In this document: in pieces, positions 35,359 through 40,846 of the stretch
Layout of the letters: every line of letters starts with the position of its first letter
How positions within the stretch are numbered: position 1 is the stretch's first letter
NCBI GenBank assembly: GCA_903927025.1
Contig: CAIYLG010000001.1
Span: 1 to 40,846 of the forward strand
DNA from: an uncultured Armatimonadota bacterium
Lineage (GTDB): Bacteria; Armatimonadota; Fimbriimonadia; Fimbriimonadales; Fimbriimonadaceae
Reading direction: 5' to 3'
Length of the DNA stretch: 40,846 bases
Program-made: the position numbers and the translations under genes
Notes under the pieces: generated by a model
The model's database searches: none
The model's input: the letters and a program-made list of their open reading frames with translations, nothing else
Told to the model about the DNA's origin: nothing

Positions 35359-38037
35359 TTGCGTAGCTCAATTCCAGATTCAGAGTTGTCTTTAGCTTCG
35401 GTTGCGATCGGCGACCGTGCGTGGGCCAATCCTGGATCGTGTTGGGTCAGAGTTATTGAGACCAAGCGCCTCCTTGGGCGTGACGTTGCGAAGGTCATGA
35501 TTGAAGGTTCGGACCGAGTTGCCACGTACCCCATATCAACACTATTTCCCAATCGATCGCTAAACCTAGGGCAGGCTCTTTCGACTGTTGCGGCAGCTCG
35601 AATCTGGTCCGCATTAGGCTCCGATCTTTTCCTTTCTCCCCTGGTGAGCAAGGTTTTGCCCCTTCCTCACCAATTTCGCGTAATTCGCAGAGCAATGAGC
35701 GGCTATCCCGTACGTATGATGCTGGCGGATGAAGTGGGTCTGGGCAAGACGATCGAGGCGGGCCTGGTCATCAAGGAACTCAAGCTTCGTGGATTAGTCG
35801 AGAGAGTCCTGGTGATGACGCCGAAGAGCCTCTTACTCCAATGGGTCAGTGAGATGGACACACTCTTTGATGAACGATTTGAACTCGTCCTTCCTGGCGA
35901 CTGGGGAGCCAGCGTTGCTATGCGAGGTGACAACGAGTGGAAACGCTATAACCAGGTGATCACTTCTTTTGATAGCGTAAAGCCGAAAGACAACCATAAA
36001 GGTTGGGATCGTGAAAGGATCGAACGCTATAACTTGGAGCGGTTCCACGACCTGATAAGCGCGGGTTGGGACCTCGTGATTCTCGATGAGGCACACAAAC
36101 TCGCGGGCGCTTCTGATGACGTTGCGCGATATGCTTTGGCGGATGCAGTGTCAAGATCGGCTCCCAATGTTCTTTTACTAACAGCAACCCCGCACTCAGG
36201 TAAGAGTGACGCCTTTCGAAGACTCTTGGCGCTTTTGGATGAAGCTTCCTTTGGCGAAGGGGCACCTATCAATCGAGAGTCGGTGGCTCCATTTGTTATT
36301 CGCACCGACAAGCGAAATGCAGTCGATGCCGATGGCAAAGCACTGTTTGCACCCCGTGTCACGAAGCTCATTCGAGTGCCATTTGAAGCTAGGCACGCAC
36401 TGCAAGAGCAACTCTACGATTCAGTTTCAGAGTATGTAATTGAGGGATACCGACAGGCAGAACGACAGGGCGACAAAGGCTCTCGGCTCCTCCTCATCAT
36501 GATTCAGCGATTGATGAGCAGCAGCACTCGATCCGTTCGCAGATTTTTGGAAAAGCGACTGGTTGCCTTGCGGGAAGAAGAAGCGACTCTACGTAATTCA
36601 ACGCTCGATGCCGAGTCGACGGGTGAAGAACTGGAGCAGCAGACTCTTTTCTACTTTCCGACATCAAGCAAGGAAGAGGAAGAGCTTGAGACGCTTCTGA
36701 CTCTTTGCAGGCAAGTGGAATCCTCTGGTGCGGATGTAAGGGCGGAGGCACTTCTTGATCAAATGCGGTCGATAGCTCGTGATGATGAAGACCTAAATCA
36801 GAAGTTCTTGATCTTCACAGAGTTCACGGAGACGCAAGCAATGATCCAAGACTTCCTCACCGCTCGTGGATATGAGGTGGCGATCCTTAATGGATCAATG
36901 GACCTTGAAGAGCGCAAGCAAGCCCAGGAGACCTTCAGGAACCATGCCCAAGTACTCGTGATGACCGATGCGGGCGCGGAAGGACTGAACATGCAGTTTG
37001 CGCATGTGGTGATTAACTACGACCTTCCTTGGGCACCGATGCGAGTCGAACAAAGAATTGGACGTGTCGATCGAATTGGACAGAAGAAGGAAGTTATTGC
37101 GATCAACCTCGTTCTTGAAAACTCGGTTGAAGCAAGAGTTTACGAAGTCTGGCTGACCAAACTCCAAACCATCCTGGAAGAATTCGGCGTGGATAAAGCG
37201 GGCGATGTGCTCGACTCCTCTGAAGCAACCGCTCAGTTTGAGAGACTGGCTCAAGCCGCACTGCTGAGGCCCCAGACCTTTGACAACGAGATTGATAAGG
37301 TTGTCACCGATATCCGCAGAGCAGCCAAGGAAGCACAGGATTCGAGCCACCTCATTGAATCAAAACTTGAGGAAGCGGATCGTGCGCCGAGTATTCCTTT
37401 GCGTGCATGGCTCGACACGATGTCTCAGGTACAGCAGCTAACGCTGGTTGATGAAGTGAAAGGCGATGAGTTCAGCGAGTCGGTTATTCGATCCATCAAT
37501 GAGTTAAAGCCCTATTCCACACTTGGAAAGCCTGTTCCACTGGTGAACCTGGACGGGTTGGGATTCGAGGCTATTGGATGGTTTTCTCTCTGGAAAATTG
37601 GCATTGCCGATGGTGCCTGGAGACAGCAAAGGGTATTTCCCCTGTTTGTTACCAACGAAGGGCAAAGCTTCCAGCGAACGGCAGAAAGAATATGGGATGT
37701 GCTTGCCGCTCGGACGGTTGAGATCACTGCCACTGAAGAGGTTGAACCAACGTCGCAACACGAGATTGAGTCTGTGGCTGAAGGCCTTGCACAAGAATTC
37801 TTTGACGGTGTGCAGGCCAAAACAATCGAGCGAGCCCGCAGAAGACTCAATTCGCTTGAGATGAGCTATCTTCAGCGCCGAACAGCTCTTACCAAGATTG
37901 GATTGGACAACGTTCGAGAGGTCCGCCGAACCGAACTGGAATCGGAGTACAACAGTCGCCGCAAAGAGATTGAGTCGACAACAGATATGCTCCCAGACCT
38001 TGAATGCCTGGTGACATTTAGAGTGCAGGCAAGATGA
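35359..38037 (+). CDS. brxHII: SNF2/RapA-type helicase-like ATPase (BrxHII-like)
   Basis: 892 residues. A ~60-residue beta-rich N-terminus precedes the two RecA-like domains: Walker A 'LADEVGLGKTIEAG' (Lys130), 'VILDEAHKLAG' (DEAH 243-246), 'LLLTATPHSGK', then domain 2 'FLIFTEFTETQAMIQDFL' and 'QRIGRVDRIGQKKEV' (motif VI, from 565). An acidic linker with 'EQQTLFYF' (about 427) joins them, and ~280 residues of helical tail follow. Such proteins translocate on duplex DNA; BrxHII is the helicase of type 3 BREX. The start is a TTG 12 bases after the methyltransferase stop. An ATG overlapping that stop (35346) runs only six codons, one base out of frame with this gene, so a small indel at the start is possible. 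Confidence 0.85.
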   Translation: MRSSIPDSELSLASVAIGDRAWANPGSCWVRVIETKRLLGRDVAKVMIEGSDRVATYPISTLFPNRSLNLGQALSTVAAARIWSALGSDLFLSPLVSKVLPLPHQFRVIRRAMSGYPVRMMLADEVGLGKTIEAGLVIKELKLRGLVERVLVMTPKSLLLQWVSEMDTLFDERFELVLPGDWGASVAMRGDNEWKRYNQVITSFDSVKPKDNHKGWDRERIERYNLERFHDLISAGWDLVILDEAHKLAGASDDVARYALADAVSRSAPNVLLLTATPHSGKSDAFRRLLALLDEASFGEGAPINRESVAPFVIRTDKRNAVDADGKALFAPRVTKLIRVPFEARHALQEQLYDSVSEYVIEGYRQAERQGDKGSRLLLIMIQRLMSSSTRSVRRFLEKRLVALREEEATLRNSTLDAESTGEELEQQTLFYFPTSSKEEEELETLLTLCRQVESSGADVRAEALLDQMRSIARDDEDLNQKFLIFTEFTETQAMIQDFLTARGYEVAILNGSMDLEERKQAQETFRNHAQVLVMTDAGAEGLNMQFAHVVINYDLPWAPMRVEQRIGRVDRIGQKKEVIAINLVLENSVEARVYEVWLTKLQTILEEFGVDKAGDVLDSSEATAQFERLAQAALLRPQTFDNEIDKVVTDIRRAAKEAQDSSHLIESKLEEADRAPSIPLRAWLDTMSQVQQLTLVDEVKGDEFSESVIRSINELKPYSTLGKPVPLVNLDGLGFEAIGWFSLWKIGIADGAWRQQRVFPLFVTNEGQSFQRTAERIWDVLAARTVEITATEEVEPTSQHEIESVAEGLAQEFFDGVQAKTIERARRRLNSLEMSYLQRRTALTKIGLDNVREVRRTELESEYNSRRKEIESTTDMLPDLECLVTFRVQAR

Positions 38038-39704
38038 AATGGGTGAAGAGAATTGCCGACGACATCTCACCTGCCTTCGGCGGATTTCCAACCTTTGTCG
38101 TTGATCCAGATTCGCTGCTAGACATTCCTGAACTTCGAGAAGAACTACACAAACGGAACGTAACCATTGAGCAGTGGAGTGGAACTGCTGAGGAACTCCC
38201 CAGTTGGAACAGAGTCCATGAGGACAACAAACTCGTCATCCAAGTCTCTTCTGACTGTCCTGTTCACTTGATTGGCGAAGTCGTTTCTGAACAGGTGACT
38301 ATCGATATCAGTATTTCTAAACTGTTTCGTAAATTCGATCCTGAAGTGGCTCGACACGTGGCAAAAGAATATTGGGACATGCTCCTAAGCCTCCAGGATC
38401 GTGAAAAACCCTTGCGAACGAAAAGAGAATCCGCTCTTGTCATTGCAAGGGCAATCTATGGCATCGATGAACTCTATGGATCACTGCATGGATGGGATTC
38501 CTACGTCGCTGGAGTTGCTGAATCGGGTGAGGCCATTCCTCAGATAATTGTTGATGAACTGCTTGGGGTCTCAGGGGATGACAAGGTGATGCTCCTGGCT
38601 GACATGTCTGCGGCTAGACTTGCCTCACGCCAGACATCTGCAGCTTTACACCTTGCTGTTTCAGAACCGAAGGCATCGATAAGGTCTTCAAAGAAAAAGG
38701 CGATCATCGAGTCTGTTCCCGAATTGGTAAGGGCGTTTCGTAACGAGAAGTTATTAGCGCCAGATCTCCTCGCCCTTGCATACAAATATGCAGACGCTGT
38801 TCGAGCTGGCCTTGGGATAAACGATCGCGAAGCCTGCAACAAGGCGTTCCGTACTTGGCTTGGCAAAAACTATGATCTGATGCTCAACAGTCAGAACCTC
38901 CAAGTTCTGCGACTTCATCGTTTGATCGACCAACTCGATGGCGAATGCGGAAGTGACAGAATGGCCTTCTTCGTGGTCGATGCTATGGGGCTTGAACCAT
39001 GGCTTGAAATCGATCGAGTTTGGAGACAGCGAGGCATTCACTCGAAGACAATTGAACGATCTGCTTTTGCAGTCATACCAACCCTGACCAATCTGTCACG
39101 ACGTGCTATCTTCGAACGAGCCCTTCCACCTCAATTTGGGAAGGGTATCCATGGCCCATCCCTTGAACGATCGCTTTGGACCCAACGATTTCCAGACGGA
39201 GCCTATTTCAGCGCGGGCGAATATGAAGCGTTCCGAGATGCCCTATACCAAGGGAAATCGCGAGTTGCACTCGTTGATGTCTCTTGGGACAAGCGGGGCC
39301 ACTCGATTGATCCTGACACCGAGACTATTGCTGAAGCTGCGAGCGCCTGGGCAAACAAGTGCGCCGTGGCCGAAGCTGTGAAGGAAGCCTTGGATCAGGG
39401 ATATGCAGTTTATTTGACGGCAGACCATGGTCAAATCGCTGGTAAAGGCCTTGGGATGCCCAACTCTGGATCGGCGATCGAGGATCGTTCTAAGCGGGTG
39501 TTGGTATTCTCATCGAACGCCACATTGAACTCGCATAGAGACTTTGGCGATACCGAGTTTAGGCCGATTACCGTTCCGAATGGGCAGTTTCCTTTGTTCC
39601 CAGCATACGGGGATTCATACGACAACAAGGGAGTTGGCTCGGTTTCCCACGGCGGATACAGCATCGAGGAAGTGATTGTGCCAGTGGTTGAGGTTAGGAA
39701 GTAG
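38034..39704 (+). CDS. pglZ: PglZ-family alkaline-phosphatase-fold protein
   Basis: 556 residues. The C-terminal PglZ domain has the alkaline phosphatase superfamily metal and nucleophile positions: Asp316 in 'FFVVDAMGLEPW', the Thr nucleophile in 'IPTLTNLSRR' (350 or 352), Asp464-His465 in 'YLTADHGQIAGKG', and His539 in 'SHGGYSIEEVIVP'. The ~310-residue N-terminal part is helical. PglZ is the hallmark of all BREX types; a nuclease or phosphodiesterase role is reported for some but its job in defence is unclear. The ATG overlaps the helicase stop by four bases (ATGA), and the TAG stop overlaps the next GTG by one base. All core residues are present, so it should be active. Confidence 0.92.
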   Translation: MKWVKRIADDISPAFGGFPTFVVDPDSLLDIPELREELHKRNVTIEQWSGTAEELPSWNRVHEDNKLVIQVSSDCPVHLIGEVVSEQVTIDISISKLFRKFDPEVARHVAKEYWDMLLSLQDREKPLRTKRESALVIARAIYGIDELYGSLHGWDSYVAGVAESGEAIPQIIVDELLGVSGDDKVMLLADMSAARLASRQTSAALHLAVSEPKASIRSSKKKAIIESVPELVRAFRNEKLLAPDLLALAYKYADAVRAGLGINDREACNKAFRTWLGKNYDLMLNSQNLQVLRLHRLIDQLDGECGSDRMAFFVVDAMGLEPWLEIDRVWRQRGIHSKTIERSAFAVIPTLTNLSRRAIFERALPPQFGKGIHGPSLERSLWTQRFPDGAYFSAGEYEAFRDALYQGKSRVALVDVSWDKRGHSIDPDTETIAEAASAWANKCAVAEAVKEALDQGYAVYLTADHGQIAGKGLGMPNSGSAIEDRSKRVLVFSSNATLNSHRDFGDTEFRPITVPNGQFPLFPAYGDSYDNKGVGSVSHGGYSIEEVIVPVVEVRK

Positions 39705-40225
39705 TGGAAAGGATTCCCCTGTTATTCGACAAAATGATCAAGCCTGAGTGGTTTGATTTTGCCCTTGAGCGGTTCGTGTCTTCTGATAGTGAAGATGCTT
39801 TGAGAACCGAATTGCGCGATTGGCTCAAGAGTGAAGACCTGAGTCAAGTCAGTATTGACAAGACAATTCGGGTCCTCCAAAAAGTTGTTGGATTCAGAAG
39901 TACGCTCACCAAATCAGAACTTCAAGAACTCTACAATCGGCTCAACCAGTTGACGCCAGACGAAAGGGCTCACGAGCGACTTCAAATGCTGATCCAAAAC
40001 AACGCATTCTTTTCAGATTGTGTGCAGTGCATCCGAAGACGAGCGCTCAATGGGGCAACATTTATTACCGTAATGGAAATGTATGAGGCGCTTCAGAAGC
40101 AATACGGATACCGACAATCCGTCACTCGACGCATCCGATATGTTCTTCAGACACTTGCCGCCTTTGGATGCCTGGAAAACAGGGATCGAGTTTGGCACTT
40201 CAAAGATGATTCACCGTTACTGTAA
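39704..40225 (+). CDS. Small helical/winged-helix protein in the BrxA position
   Basis: 173 residues from a GTG sharing one base with the PglZ stop. It starts 'MERIPLLFDKMIKPEWFDFA', is helical throughout ('ELQELYNRLNQLTPDERAHE'), and ends with a winged-helix-like part 'YRQSVTRRIRYVLQTLAAFG' followed by a short strand pair 'CLENRDRVWHF'. In type 3 BREX the gene after pglZ is brxA, a DNA-binding winged-helix protein of about 200 residues; the position, length and C-terminal pattern fit, but the sequence alone does not prove a DUF1819 match, so I leave the symbol empty. It is the last gene of the operon. Confidence 0.65.
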   Translation: MERIPLLFDKMIKPEWFDFALERFVSSDSEDALRTELRDWLKSEDLSQVSIDKTIRVLQKVVGFRSTLTKSELQELYNRLNQLTPDERAHERLQMLIQNNAFFSDCVQCIRRRALNGATFITVMEMYEALQKQYGYRQSVTRRIRYVLQTLAAFGCLENRDRVWHFKDDSPLL

Positions 40226-40707
40226 GTTTTCATTACTAGAGGTCGTTTGCTGTCGTCATCTCGCAGTGAAGATGCCTTCCACCAGGCCTGAATATGACAA
40301 ACTGCTCTCGATTCGAGGTGGTCCGCATGTCGCGCACACCACCTGGGCACCCAAATCAAGTTCGCGCGGCGAGGCAATTCGAGCGGCAATGATCGGGGGA
40401 CGGATCAGCGGATGTGGTGGTCGTGTTCCATTCCAAGACTTTATAAAGCTGTTTTCTGCCACGAAGGCAAGCGCCACTTTATCCTTCGGCTTGATGTTTA
40501 CGGGGAGTGGACAGGCATGACGTCCTGTATGTTCTGGGGAATGCTTGCAAGTGACTCATGGCCTGAAAGCAATCGAGGACAAATTTGGAACCCGTTACCA
40601 CCACGATCGCAACCGTTCTTGGCGTGATTGAGGCCGTGAAACTTTCTATCGCTGGCGTTGAGAAGGCACGCCAGGCGGCTGAACCCATGTTTCAGAAAAT
40701 TCGGGAC
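40226..40707. other. Region between the operon and the IS element, no clear gene
   Basis: About 480 bp. Plus-strand frames at 40272-40520 and 40412-40627 lack ribosome binding sites and read like non-coding sequence. A 41-codon frame from a TTG at 40585 ('MEPVTTTIATVLGVIEAVKL...') has AGGA upstream, and its TGA (40708-40710) is the first three bases of the insertion sequence, so it may be a gene cut by the IS. The rest may be debris of an older gene. No repeats or hairpins stood out. Confidence 0.35.
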
Positions 40708-40846
40708 TGACCTGTTCCCCGTAGTTTGACCCACTTGAAGTGTGAAATCCGTCTGGAATCACATGAAGAAAACTGGCAAGCGCTACACCGAGGACGAGAT
40801 CCTGAAGGTGTTGAAGGAAATCGAAGCTGGCGGCGCGATAGCGTCA
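40708..40846 (+). mobile_element. IS3-family insertion sequence, left end (partial)
   Basis: The element appears to begin at TGACCTGTTCCCCGTAGTTT (from 40708). IS3-family ends start with 5'-TG, and TGACCTG is common in the group. A transposase OrfA start follows 55 bp inside. The right end, the second inverted repeat and the target duplication are outside the window. Confidence 0.7.
40763..40846 (+). CDS. IS3-family transposase OrfA, N-terminus (partial)
   Basis: 28 codons run to the end of the window: 'MKKTGKRYTEDEILKVLKEI' and 'EAGGAIAS'. This is the start of an IS3-type OrfA helix-turn-helix protein ('x-F-T-E-E-Q-I-x-x-x-L-K-E-x-E-A-G'), which binds the inverted repeats. OrfB and the usual -1 frameshift region are not visible. 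The ATG has no strong ribosome binding site, as is common in IS elements. Confidence 0.8.
   Translation, partial: MKKTGKRYTEDEILKVLKEIEAGGAIAS

Noticed and set aside
24407-40225. DISARM instead of BREX
   Set aside because: PglZ and a DUF6079/BrxC-type ATPase are present, while DrmB (DUF1998) and a phospholipase D-like DrmC are not.

Overview
The window looks like a chromosomal segment of an Armatimonadota bacterium, probably close to the Fimbriimonadia. The best evidence is the pseudopilin at 10260-11141. It has the N-terminal cleavage/methylation motif followed by '[14 protein letters not shown]' and an H-X9-DG motif near its end, a protein type amplified in Armatimonadota and Planctomycetota. 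The many secreted or cytoplasmic glycoside hydrolases, the moderately high GC content and the frequent GTG/TTG starts fit. The phylum call is inference from family knowledge, not from a search.

Left part (1-23897): an ordinary but sugar-rich region. It opens with the last codons of a probable sulfotransferase and about 700 bp of imperfect 279-bp tandem repeats with long complementary C-rich and G-rich arms. Then come a GH29 alpha-L-fucosidase, a large unknown membrane protein, a GRDP/TIGR04222-type membrane protein with a Gly/Cys tail, and a secreted TlpA-like thioredoxin. A GH43 enzyme is divergent from an ArsR-type regulator with a large extra domain, and between them lie a 12-bp perfect palindrome and a promoter-like sequence. 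The regulator is followed by the pseudopilin, a small lipoprotein and a hairpin. Next are a GH5-like two-domain hydrolase, a small unknown protein, a GNAT acetyltransferase, a six-hairpin (GH65/GH95-like) glycosidase, an MFS transporter without a recognisable start codon, a SpoIIM-like membrane protein, a primary-type sigma-70 factor, a MalG-like ABC permease with an unusually large insert, and a second MFS transporter.

Right part (24407-40225): a defence island in DNA that looks less GC-rich. Its core is a tightly coupled operon: DUF6079/BrxC-type ATPase, HEPN Abi-like protein, PglX-type DNA methyltransferase, SNF2/RapA-type helicase (BrxHII-type), PglZ phosphatase, and a small BrxA-position protein. 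All junctions except methyltransferase-helicase overlap (ATGA or TAGTG). The order matches type 3 BREX (brxF-brxC-pglXI-brxHII-pglZ-brxA), except that I see no brxF and there is a HEPN gene between brxC and pglX. Four genes on the same strand just upstream look like accessory members: a protein resembling one domain of a beta sliding clamp, a protein with the spacing of a uracil-DNA-glycosylase fold, an acidic protein starting with a clamp-binding-like QxxLF peptide, and an N-formylglutamate amidohydrolase-family enzyme. This clamp-like / UDG-like / FGase / HEPN set around a brxF-less BREX-3 core is the strongest candidate for an undescribed system here. The island ends at an IS3-family insertion sequence cut by the right edge of the window.

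Limits: all calls come from reading the sequence. No homology search, structure prediction or promoter model was run. The clamp-like, UDG-like and BrxA assignments are pattern-based hypotheses.
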